From the NCBI GenBank assembly GCA_033763795.1, contig JANRJV010000063.1, positions 1 to 64,000 of the forward strand: a stretch of 64,000 nucleotides of DNA, in the 5' to 3' direction. Both the position numbers and the translations under genes were made by a program. Below, one piece after another: positions 23,023 through 31,168 of this stretch. The DNA is from JAEUIV01 sp033763795. Its GTDB lineage: Bacteria > Planctomycetota > Phycisphaerae > Phycisphaerales > UBA1924. The notes under the pieces were generated by a model. It had not been told where the DNA came from and ran no database searches. It worked only from the letters and a program-made list of their open reading frames with translations. Position 1 is the first letter of the stretch. Each line of letters starts with the position of its first letter.

Positions 23023-25522
23023 CCTCCTGCTGCGAGCTGCGACGGGTGCGGGGCCGCGGCCGGCCTCGGGGCTCGACGTGCGCTGCGCGCACTGCGCGCT
23101 GCCCGTTCCGCAGGCGTTCATCCGCGAGGGGCGCGAGCGGCAGTTCTGCTGCGCGGCGTGCGAGACGGCGCGGGGAGCGATCGAGGCGTGCGGCCTGGAC
23201 CGGTACTACGAGTATGTGGGCCGCGATCCGGCGGCGGCGGGCGCGCCGGCGCGCTCGTCGGGCGCCAGCTACGAGGAGTTCGACGATCCGGCGTTCCTCG
23301 CGACGTACGCGCAGGGGCTGGCGGGCGGGGCGAGTTCGATCCGGCTGGTGGTGGAAGGTTTGCACTGCGCGGCGTGCGTTTGGCTGCTGGAGCGTGTGCC
23401 GCAAGTGGTGAAGTCGGCGGTGCAGACCCGGGTCGACTACGCGCGGGGGTTGCTGACGATCACGTGGAGGCCCGAGGCCGGGCCGCTGAGCGAGATCGCG
23501 CGGTTCGTCGACCGGCTGGGCTACCGGCTGTTCCCGGTGCGGGAGCGGGCGGCGCAGGAGGCGCGGCTGCGCGAGGACCGCGCAATGATCGTGCGGATCG
23601 CGGTCGCCGGGGCGCTGATGGGCAACACGATGCTCATCGCGTTCGGGCTGTACGGCGGGTCGTTCACGGGGATGGAGGAGCGGTACACGCTGCTGTTCCG
23701 CGCGGTGAGCGCGGTGATGGGGCTGGTGTCGCTGGCGTGGCCCGGCGCGGTGTTCTTCCGCGGCGCGGCGGCGTCGCTGCGCGTGCGCAGCCTGCACATG
23801 GACGTGCCGATCGCGCTGGCGCTGGCGGTGGGCATGATCCACGGGCTGGTCAACACGGCGCGGGGCACGGGCGAGGTCTACTTCGACACGCTGACGACGC
23901 TGGTCTTTCTCCTGCTGATCGGGCGGTGGGTGCAGCACCGCCAGCAGCGGCGCGCGGCGGACGCGGTCGAGCTGCTGTACGCGCTCTCGCCCTCGGCGGC
24001 GACGCTGGTCGAGGAATCGGGGACGCGGCGCGTGTCGGCGGAATCGCTGGCGTCGGGGCAGATCGTGGAGGTCGGGGTCGGCGAGTCGGTGCCGGTCGAC
24101 GGGTCGGTGGTGGCGGGCCAGTCGATGCTGGACCTGTCGCTGATGACGGGCGAATCGAGGCCGGTGGACGCGGGGGTCGGCGACGCGGTTGTTGCCGGGT
24201 CGGTGAACCTCGGAGCGCCGCTGCGGGTGCGGGTGGAGGCGGCGGGGCGTGCGACGCGGCTGGGCCGGCTGATGGCGCTCGTGGAAGAGAGCTCGCGCGA
24301 CAAGGCGCCGATCGTGCGGCTGGCGGACCGCGTGTCGGCTTGGTTCGTGGCGGCGGTGGTGGCGCTGGCGGGCGTGACGTTCGCCGCGTGGTGGACGGTG
24401 GACGCGGCGGCGGCGGTCGAGCACACAGTGTCGCTGCTGATCATCACGTGTCCCTGCGCGCTGGGGCTTGCGACGCCGCTGGCGGTGGTCGTGAGCATCG
24501 GCCGGGCGGCGCGGCGGGGGATCCTCGTTCGCGGCGGGGCGGCGCTGGAGGCGCTGGCGGGGCGCGGGACGGTGATCTTCGACAAGACGGGCACGCTGAC
24601 GACGGGGCGGATGCGCGTGGTCAGCTACGACGGGCCCGAGGAGCTGAAAGGGTTGATCGCGTCGGCGGAGCGCGGCAGCACGCATCCCGCGGCGCGGGCG
24701 ATCCGGGAGGCGTTCGCGGGGTCTGATGGAGATGTCGAGCCGCGTGCGGAGGTCGAGCACGCGCTGGGGGGCGGCGTGCGGGCGACGGTCGGCGGGCGGG
24801 AGCTGACGATCGGCTCGGCGCGGTTCGTGCGCGGGGCGATCGGTGACGGTCCGCTGCCCGGACGGGTGGAGGCGGCGCTGGCGCGGGCCGCGGAGGCGGG
24901 CTGCTCGCCCGTGGTGGTCGCGTGCGACGGCGTGGCGTGCGGCGTGATCGCGCTGGGGGATTCCGTGCGGCCCGAGGCGGCGCGCTGTGTGCGGGCGCTG
25001 CGGGACTGGGGATGGAACGCGGTGGTGCTGTCGGGAGATGACCCGCGCATCGCGCGGGGCGTGGCGCGGGCCCTTGGGATCGCGGAAGAGTCGGTGATCG
25101 GCGGGGCTTCACCCGAGGACAAGGTCGCGTTCGTCAAGGCGTGGGCCGGCGAGGGCCCCACCATCATGGTCGGCGACGGTGTGAACGATGCGGCGGCGCT
25201 CTCGGCGGCGACGGTGGGCGTCGCGGTCGAGGGCGGGACCGAGGCGGCGCTGACTGCATCGGACGTCTCGCTGGCGCGGGCGGGGCTGTCGCCGCTGGTC
25301 GAGCTGATGGACGGTGCGCGGCGGACGACGGCGGTAATCCGGCGCAACCTGGCGGTGTCGCTGGCGTACAACGTTCTCTTCGGCGGTCTGGCGGTGGCGG
25401 GTCTTGTGAGCCCGCTGGTCGCGGCGGTGCTGATGCCGCTGAGCGGGATCAGTGTGGTCGTTCTCTCGCACAGGACGGGCGCGTTCGCCGCGCCCGGCGC
25501 GTCCCAGGGGGCCGGATCGTGA
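23003..25522 (+). CDS. ccoI: Copper-transporting P-type ATPase for cbb3 assembly
   Basis: An 839-residue P1B ATPase. The N-terminus holds a Cys cluster (RCAHCALPVP...FCCAACE, residues about 27-53), then an HMA metal-binding motif GLHCAAC near 119-125. Eight helices follow, with the membrane metal site CPCALGL (about 484), phosphorylation site DKTGTLT (about 529) and hinge MVGDGVNDAAAL (about 720). CPC plus the cco neighbourhood indicates the CcoI/FixI type, which exports Cu for the oxidase rather than for detoxification. It overlaps ccoS as GTGA. Confidence 0.95.
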   Translation: MTTLPADLLLRAATGAGPRPASGLDVRCAHCALPVPQAFIREGRERQFCCAACETARGAIEACGLDRYYEYVGRDPAAAGAPARSSGASYEEFDDPAFLATYAQGLAGGASSIRLVVEGLHCAACVWLLERVPQVVKSAVQTRVDYARGLLTITWRPEAGPLSEIARFVDRLGYRLFPVRERAAQEARLREDRAMIVRIAVAGALMGNTMLIAFGLYGGSFTGMEERYTLLFRAVSAVMGLVSLAWPGAVFFRGAAASLRVRSLHMDVPIALALAVGMIHGLVNTARGTGEVYFDTLTTLVFLLLIGRWVQHRQQRRAADAVELLYALSPSAATLVEESGTRRVSAESLASGQIVEVGVGESVPVDGSVVAGQSMLDLSLMTGESRPVDAGVGDAVVAGSVNLGAPLRVRVEAAGRATRLGRLMALVEESSRDKAPIVRLADRVSAWFVAAVVALAGVTFAAWWTVDAAAAVEHTVSLLIITCPCALGLATPLAVVVSIGRAARRGILVRGGAALEALAGRGTVIFDKTGTLTTGRMRVVSYDGPEELKGLIASAERGSTHPAARAIREAFAGSDGDVEPRAEVEHALGGGVRATVGGRELTIGSARFVRGAIGDGPLPGRVEAALARAAEAGCSPVVVACDGVACGVIALGDSVRPEAARCVRALRDWGWNAVVLSGDDPRIARGVARALGIAEESVIGGASPEDKVAFVKAWAGEGPTIMVGDGVNDAAALSAATVGVAVEGGTEAALTASDVSLARAGLSPLVELMDGARRTTAVIRRNLAVSLAYNVLFGGLAVAGLVSPLVAAVLMPLSGISVVVLSHRTGAFAAPGASQGAGS

Positions 25523-25710
25523 ACATCGTGTACCTGCTGCTGCCGGCGTCGCTCCTGATCGGTGCGGGGTTCGTGGTGGCGTTCGCCTGGGCGGCGCGGC
25601 GCGGGCAGTTCGACGACCTTTCGACTCCGGGTTTCCGCGTGCTGTTCGGGGACGAAGAGCCGGTCCGGCGGCGCGCGCCGGCGGCGTCCGAGCCGGGCTC
25701 CGGGGGCTGA
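25519..25710 (+). CDS. ccoS: CcoS-type cbb3 maturation protein
   Basis: A 63-residue protein with one N-terminal helix (YLLLPASLLIGAGFVVAFAWA) followed by RRGQFDDLSTPGFRVLFGDEE, the typical CcoS pattern GQFDDLxTPxxRxLFDDE. CcoS is needed for cofactor insertion into cbb3 oxidase. The GTG at 25519 overlaps the ccoI stop. Last gene of the oxidase operon. Confidence 0.92.
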   Translation: MNIVYLLLPASLLIGAGFVVAFAWAARRGQFDDLSTPGFRVLFGDEEPVRRRAPAASEPGSGG

Positions 25711-25793
25711 AGGCTTCCCTTGCCGCTGCACTCTGTGTAGTCTGAGCGCTCGTGCGGTCGGGCTCCGGTCGGGCCGCTCAGGGAGTGGCCACC

Positions 25794-26621
25794 GTGCAGA
25801 GCAACCGGATCATGCTTCTGATCTCCGTGCTCGCGGGGATCATCGCGATGGCGACCGCGTTTCTCTACCTGAGGTCGGCGAGCGGCGCGCTGACGAAGGA
25901 TCAGGCGGAGCCCCCGGTTTCGATCCTTGTCACGCGGTCGGACCTGAACGCGGACCATATTCTCGATTCGAGCCAGGACCTCGCGGAGCAGAAGGTGCCC
26001 TCGCGGACGTTCGCGTTCCTGGCGCGGGCGGCGGTGAAGGCAGACGAGCGGGCGGCGCTGCGCGGGCGACGCATCAACACGGCGCTCCCGGCGGGGTCTC
26101 CCCTGCTGTACTCGCACCTTGTGGGCATCGCGACGCTGGACATGCCGGCGGATGCGCGGGCGATGACCATCCGCGTGGACGACACGGGGACGATCGGCGG
26201 GATCCTCGTCCCGGGCGACCGCGTGGACCTTCTGGTGTCCTGGCGACTGGCGGCGGAGAAGCAGGAGTCGTCGCCCATCGCCTTCGACATGAACAACCCT
26301 CAGGCGGCGATCACGGCCGCCCTCGAGAAGGCGATGGAGGGCGCGCAGGCGCCCGAAGAGGTCGGGGCGGCGCAGGTGCTCTCGAACGTGCGGGTGCTGG
26401 CGGTGGGCGACCGGCTCAACCGCAGCCGGGAGCAGTTCTCTTTCGGCGAGGGTGCGGCGAAGCAAAAGAGCGAGAAGGCGAGCACGATCACCGTCGAGGT
26501 GACCCCCGAGGAAGCGCTCAAGCTGATCAAGGCGACGGCGGGCGGGCGGAACAAGGTGACGGTGCTGCTGAGGGCGACGCCCAAGGCCACGCCGGCCACC
26601 GGCGAGAGCGTGCTGGAGTAA
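25794..26621 (+). CDS. cpaB: CpaB/RcpC-like Flp pilus assembly protein
   Basis: A 275-residue protein with one N-terminal anchor (about residues 6-26), then an SAF-like beta-clip domain (VSILVTRSDLNADHILDSS, LPAGSPLLYSHLV) and the CpaB core (MTIRVDDTGTIGGILVPGDRVDLLVSW near residue 110; VLSNVRVLAVGD; ITVEVTPEEALKLIKA). CpaB works in the envelope with the secretin. The GTG at 25794 is chosen because GGGAG lies 8 bases upstream; a GTG at 25752 is possible. First gene of a Tad operon. Confidence 0.88.
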   Translation: MQSNRIMLLISVLAGIIAMATAFLYLRSASGALTKDQAEPPVSILVTRSDLNADHILDSSQDLAEQKVPSRTFAFLARAAVKADERAALRGRRINTALPAGSPLLYSHLVGIATLDMPADARAMTIRVDDTGTIGGILVPGDRVDLLVSWRLAAEKQESSPIAFDMNNPQAAITAALEKAMEGAQAPEEVGAAQVLSNVRVLAVGDRLNRSREQFSFGEGAAKQKSEKASTITVEVTPEEALKLIKATAGGRNKVTVLLRATPKATPATGESVLE

Positions 26622-26646
26622 GAGCACGGAGCCAGCGGGGAGACCG

Positions 26647-28527
26647 ATGCGCGTCGTCGTCCAAGACACCCTCCGCAACGAGCAATGGGTCGCGTACGAC
26701 GGGAGCGCGGGCTTCACCGTGGGCCGCGACCCCGAGTGCAACATCAGTCTGTCGGCGTCGCGGTTCGTGTCGCGGGTGCACCTGCAGATCGACCGCGGCG
26801 AGGCGGGGTGGGAGATCCGCGTCGATCCGAAGGCCCGGGAGGTCCGCCTGGACGACCGGGCGATCCCGGCGGGCGGCAGCGCGGCGCTGAAACCCGTGAG
26901 CCAGCTCCGGCTGGCGGAGTACGTGCTGACCTTCTTCCAGGAGGAGCAGCAGGTCCGGGCCCGCGAGACCGAGACGGACATTAACGAGCTGCAGCGCGAG
27001 ATCCACACGGCGGTGCTGCGCCGGCTCGAGCTGCGCCGGGGGGCGGCGGCGACCGCCGTCGAGGCCAGCACGGAGGCGCTGGAGCGCATCAACGCGATCA
27101 TCGACGACCTGCTGCACACGGAGTTCGAGTCGCGGGTGTTCGGGTCCGCCATGACGCGGCGCCGGCTCATGTCGAGCGTGTACGAGGACCGGCTGATCGC
27201 GGCGCTGTCGGCCGTCGACCAGAAGCAGTCGCTGGAGATCCAGCGGATCGAGACGCCGGGGGTGAACATCGCGCTGGAAGAGGCGGCGGACGAGTTCGTC
27301 CGGCGGCTGGCGCGGCGCATGCAGCTGGGGATGACCGGGGAGACGGCCCAGGGCGACGTCGAGAAGGTCAACACGCGGCTGCGCGACTTCCTGCCCGCCA
27401 TCATCGAGGAAACGCCCGACAACGTGCAGTTCTACCTGCTGGGCCGGCTCGTCAAGAAGACCATCTGCGACATGATCTTCGGGCTGGGGCCCCTGCAGGA
27501 CCTGCTGGACACGCCCAGCATCAGCGAGATCATGATCGTCAGCCCGGAGCTCGTGTACGTCGAGCGCGGCGGGAAGATCATCAAGAGCAACCGCACGTTC
27601 CTGGGCGACGAGGCGCTGGTCAGCGTCATCGAGCGGATCGTCGCGCCGCTGGGCCGGCGGATCGACCGCTCCTCGCCGCTGGTCGACGCGCGGCTCAAGG
27701 ACGGCTCGCGCGTCAACGCGGTGATCCCGCCGCTGGCGCTCAAGGGCTCGTGCCTGACGATCCGCCGCTTCAGCAAGCGGCGCCTCACGCACGAGGACCT
27801 GATCCGCTTCGGCGCGGCGACGCCCGCGGCGTTCGCGCTGCTGGAGGCGTGCGTCCGCAACTACAAGAACGTGGTCGTCGCGGGGGGAACGGGCTCGGGC
27901 AAGACGACGCTCCTGAACGTGCTCTCCAGCTTCATCCCCGAGGAGGACCGCGTCATCACCATCGAGGACGCGGCGGAGCTGCAGCTCGACCAGGAGCACG
28001 TGGTCAGCCTCGAGACGCGCCCCCCCAACGTCGAGGGCAAGGGGGCCTACACGATCCGCGACCTGGTGAAGAACGCGCTGCGCATGCGGCCCGACCGGAT
28101 CATCGTCGGCGAGTGCCGCGGCGCGGAGACCTTCGACATGCTGCAGGCGATGAACACGGGCCACGCCGGTTCGATGACGACGCTGCACGCCAACAGCGCG
28201 CAGGACGCCATCGCCCGCGTCGAGACCATGTGCCTCATGGCGATCGAGATCCCCCTGCAGGCGCTGCGGCGGCAGGTCTCGCAGGCGATCGACGTGCTCG
28301 TCTACGTCCAGCGGCTCAAGAGCGGGGCGCGCAAGATCACGCAGATCACGGAGGTCCTGGGGCTGCACCCCCTGACGGGCGAGATCGAGTCGCGCGACGT
28401 GATGGCGCTCGCGGGCCCGCCCGGGAAGGAGTCCATCAAGCCCACGGGCTACATGCCCACGTTCATGGGCGACCTGGTCGACCGCAACCTGATCGACCTG
28501 GACCGCTGGTTCGGGGACGCCGCCTGA
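26647..28527 (+). CDS. cpaF: CpaF/TadA ATPase with N-terminal FHA domain
   Basis: A 626-residue secretion ATPase. Residues 1-95 are a forkhead-associated domain (TVGRDPECNISLS, FVSRVHLQI), which binds phospho-threonine. A linker and N-domain follow, then the motor: Walker A GGTGSGKTT near residue 414-422, Asp box VITIEDAAELQL, Walker B RIIVGECRGAE and His box MTTLHANS. It powers Flp pilus extension or secretion. The FHA head implies that assembly is controlled by Thr phosphorylation; a kinase and a second FHA protein are encoded four and five genes downstream. Confidence 0.93.
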   Translation: MRVVVQDTLRNEQWVAYDGSAGFTVGRDPECNISLSASRFVSRVHLQIDRGEAGWEIRVDPKAREVRLDDRAIPAGGSAALKPVSQLRLAEYVLTFFQEEQQVRARETETDINELQREIHTAVLRRLELRRGAAATAVEASTEALERINAIIDDLLHTEFESRVFGSAMTRRRLMSSVYEDRLIAALSAVDQKQSLEIQRIETPGVNIALEEAADEFVRRLARRMQLGMTGETAQGDVEKVNTRLRDFLPAIIEETPDNVQFYLLGRLVKKTICDMIFGLGPLQDLLDTPSISEIMIVSPELVYVERGGKIIKSNRTFLGDEALVSVIERIVAPLGRRIDRSSPLVDARLKDGSRVNAVIPPLALKGSCLTIRRFSKRRLTHEDLIRFGAATPAAFALLEACVRNYKNVVVAGGTGSGKTTLLNVLSSFIPEEDRVITIEDAAELQLDQEHVVSLETRPPNVEGKGAYTIRDLVKNALRMRPDRIIVGECRGAETFDMLQAMNTGHAGSMTTLHANSAQDAIARVETMCLMAIEIPLQALRRQVSQAIDVLVYVQRLKSGARKITQITEVLGLHPLTGEIESRDVMALAGPPGKESIKPTGYMPTFMGDLVDRNLIDLDRWFGDAA

Positions 28528-29381
28528 TGGACGCGGACCTGCCCATCGCGCTGCTGATCTCGTCGCTGGCGGGCGTGGCGCTGGCGCTGTTCGCCTTCGC
28601 CGCGCGGGGGCCGCTGCAGCGGAAGTTCCAGCGGGACGTGGAGTGGCTGCAGAACGCGATGTGGCGTTTCTCGCCCGATCCGTTCGATGCGCGGCCCTGG
28701 GTCCTGGGCAACTATGTCGGCGCGGTGGTGATCACGGTGATCGCGGCGCTGGTGATCCCGGTGAAGCCGCTGGTCCCGGTGATCGCGCTGGCGGCGTGGT
28801 TCGGGCCCCGGCTGGCGGTCGAGCGCGCCTGGGAGAAGCGCCGGCGGAAGATCGACCTGCAGCTCCCGGCGGCGATCCTGCAGATGTCCCAGAGCGTCGC
28901 CGCGGGCATGACGCTGGCGCAGGCGGTCGAGCGGCTGAGCGAGCGGGCCGAGGAGCCCGTGCGGACGGAGTTCCGCGTGATGGCGAACTACTGGAGGCAC
29001 GGCGCGGACCTGGCCGCGACCTTCGAGGACGCCAAGCGGCGGCTGCGTCTTCCCAACTTCACGCTGTTCGCCTCCGCGCTGATGGTCAACCAGAAGATGG
29101 GCGGCAACGTGGTGGACACGCTCGACAAGCTGGGGCGCTCGCTGGAGCAGATCGAGCGCATGCGGGCCGAGGTGTACGCGGCGACCGCGGAAGGCCGCAC
29201 GAACATCAAGGTGCTGGCGGTCGCGCCGGTCCTGATGCTGGGGCTGGTCTCGTTCATGGACTGGACGGCGGTGCAGATGCTCTTCACGAAGCCCCTGGGC
29301 TGGGCGCTGCTGGGGGTGTGCACGGCCCTGACGGTGACGGGGACGTTCTTCGCGTGGAGGATCGTCAATGCTGATGTTTAG
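28527..29381 (+). CDS. tadB: TadB-like inner-membrane platform protein
   Basis: A 284-residue GspF-domain protein with membrane helices near residues 7-27, 60-85, 225-245 and 255-275. The cytoplasmic GspF region (LQLPAAILQMSQSVAAGMTLAQAVERL, then VVDTLDKLGRSLEQI) contacts the ATPase. The start overlaps the cpaF stop by one base. Works with the TadC-like protein encoded next. Confidence 0.9.
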   Translation: MDADLPIALLISSLAGVALALFAFAARGPLQRKFQRDVEWLQNAMWRFSPDPFDARPWVLGNYVGAVVITVIAALVIPVKPLVPVIALAAWFGPRLAVERAWEKRRRKIDLQLPAAILQMSQSVAAGMTLAQAVERLSERAEEPVRTEFRVMANYWRHGADLAATFEDAKRRLRLPNFTLFASALMVNQKMGGNVVDTLDKLGRSLEQIERMRAEVYAATAEGRTNIKVLAVAPVLMLGLVSFMDWTAVQMLFTKPLGWALLGVCTALTVTGTFFAWRIVNADV

Positions 29382-30315
29382 CGGCCCCGTCCCGGGAAGC
29401 CCCGCGCTGCTGGGCGCCGCGGCGGTGTCGCTGGGGATCGCGGCGTCGGCGCTCATGTACCTCTTGTCGCGGGCGATCCCCAAGAGCGTCGAGCCGGTCG
29501 CGGGCATGATCTCCGAGGCGCAGCTCCGCCTGCGGCGGGACCGGTCGACGACGGACTCGGCGCTCTTCCGGTACGTGCTGGCGGCGCTGCCCGCGGTGTC
29601 GCGGCTGACGAGCAAGCTCCCGCTCAAGTCGGTGCAGGATTCGCTGGCCGAGCGCTACAGCCGCGCCGGCTGGCCCGGGGGGCTCAGCTACGAGGAGCTG
29701 CTGGCGCTCTCGCTGCTGATCGGCGTGGCGATCGTGCCCGTCATCGCGCTGCCGGCGCTGCTGATCTCGCCCCTGCTGGTCCCCGTGGCGCTCATCGGGC
29801 TGCTCATCGGCCCGGGGCTCGTCTCGTCCAAGCTGGACGGGCAGGCCAAGGAGCGGGACAAGCTGATCATCAAGGTCATGCCCTTCGTCCTCGACCTGCT
29901 GGCGCTGACGATGCGCGCGGGCGCGTCGCTGATGATCGCGATGGAGCGCGTCGCGGTGGATTACGCCGGGCACCCGGTGGGCGAGGAGTTCAAGGCGACG
30001 CTCAAGGACATCGAGATGGGGACGACGACGCGCCAGGCGTTCAAGAACCTGGGGCTGCGCGTGCCCAGCGAGGTGATCCGCGGGTTCGTCGACGACGTCG
30101 TGCAGGCGGAGGAGCTGGGCCGGCCCATGGCCGAGACGCTGGACCGCCTCTCCGAACGGGTCCGGATCAAGCGTGTTCAGGACGCCATGGCCAAGGCCGG
30201 ATCGGCCAAGGTCATGGTGCTGATCCCCGGTATGCTCGTGTTCATCGCGGTGCTGATTCTGCTGTTCAGCCCGTTCGTGGTGAAGTTCTACTACGGCGGG
30301 TTCTCTCTGGAGTAG
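29368..30315 (+). CDS. tadC: TadC-like inner-membrane platform protein
   Basis: A 315-residue GspF-domain protein with helices near residues 12-32, 110-150 and 285-308. The core PFVLDLLALTMRAGASLMIAMERV and EVIRGFVDDVVQAEELGRPMAETL is the TadC pattern. It overlaps tadB by 14 bases, consistent with the two forming one platform. Confidence 0.9.
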   Translation: MLMFSGPVPGSPALLGAAAVSLGIAASALMYLLSRAIPKSVEPVAGMISEAQLRLRRDRSTTDSALFRYVLAALPAVSRLTSKLPLKSVQDSLAERYSRAGWPGGLSYEELLALSLLIGVAIVPVIALPALLISPLLVPVALIGLLIGPGLVSSKLDGQAKERDKLIIKVMPFVLDLLALTMRAGASLMIAMERVAVDYAGHPVGEEFKATLKDIEMGTTTRQAFKNLGLRVPSEVIRGFVDDVVQAEELGRPMAETLDRLSERVRIKRVQDAMAKAGSAKVMVLIPGMLVFIAVLILLFSPFVVKFYYGGFSLE

Positions 30316-30337
30316 CGCCCTCGAGGGCTCTGGCGCA

Positions 30338-31168
30338 ATGGCGTACTACCTGACCGTCGCCTCGGGCCCCGACCAGGGCCGATCCATCCTCGTCAGCGAG
30401 GGCGAGGTGCTCATCGGTCGCTCGCCCTCTGCGCATCTGCAGCTCAAGGACCCCGCCATCTCCTGGGAGCACGCCGTCGCCCGCATCGAGGACGGGCGGC
30501 TGGTGCTGCGGAACCTGTCGGCGCTGGGCACCAAGATCCGCGGCAAGCGCATCTCCACCGACACGCGCCTGGCGGCGGAGGACGAGGTCGAGCTCACCGA
30601 GGCGACCCGGCTGCTGGTGGTCGCCGAGCAGGCCGAGTCCGGGGCGACGCTCTCGCCGCTGGCGATCGTGCTGATCGCGCTGCTGCTGCTGGGCGTCTCG
30701 GGCGGCGGCGTGGCGGCGGTGCTCATGATGGAGAGCTCGTCGGACCCCCCCGTGACGGCGCGGCACTGGCGCCAGGGCTACGTCCGTCTGCTGGAGCGGA
30801 TGGAGCAGTGGCAGGTGCAGGGCTCGATGCCCCAGCGGGCCGTGGAGCTGTTCCGCAACGCGTGGCGCCTGGAGCAAGTGAGCATCAACACGCGGGCGGC
30901 CCGCCAGTGGGAGGAGCTGAACTCGATGTTCCTCACGCTGACGGCCCCCGAGCTGACGGGCGACCAGCTGACGCTCGCCGAGAGCGCGGGGTCGACCTCC
31001 AAGGCGCTCAACGTCATCATGGGCTGGGACCAGAAGGCCAACGCCTCCGACTTCGAGTTCAACACGACGGACGCGTACGCCGACGCGCTCGTGTGGTTCG
31101 TCCGCAAGCGAGCCGAGATCACCCGCAAGGCCGCCGCCGCCGCGGAAGCCGGCAAGGGAAGCAAGTGA
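30338..31168 (+). CDS. FHA-domain protein with one membrane helix
   Basis: A 276-residue protein. Residues 1-95 are a canonical FHA domain (GRSILVSEGEVLIGRSPSAHL, ISWEHAVARIEDGRLVLRNLS), a phospho-Thr reader in the cytoplasm. A single helix follows (about residues 103-130) and then an alpha-helical periplasmic part. It lies between tadC and a kinase gene and overlaps the kinase start by one base (TGATG), so the pair is translationally linked. It is a likely substrate or docking partner of that kinase. Confidence 0.85.
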   Translation: MAYYLTVASGPDQGRSILVSEGEVLIGRSPSAHLQLKDPAISWEHAVARIEDGRLVLRNLSALGTKIRGKRISTDTRLAAEDEVELTEATRLLVVAEQAESGATLSPLAIVLIALLLLGVSGGGVAAVLMMESSSDPPVTARHWRQGYVRLLERMEQWQVQGSMPQRAVELFRNAWRLEQVSINTRAARQWEELNSMFLTLTAPELTGDQLTLAESAGSTSKALNVIMGWDQKANASDFEFNTTDAYADALVWFVRKRAEITRKAAAAAEAGKGSK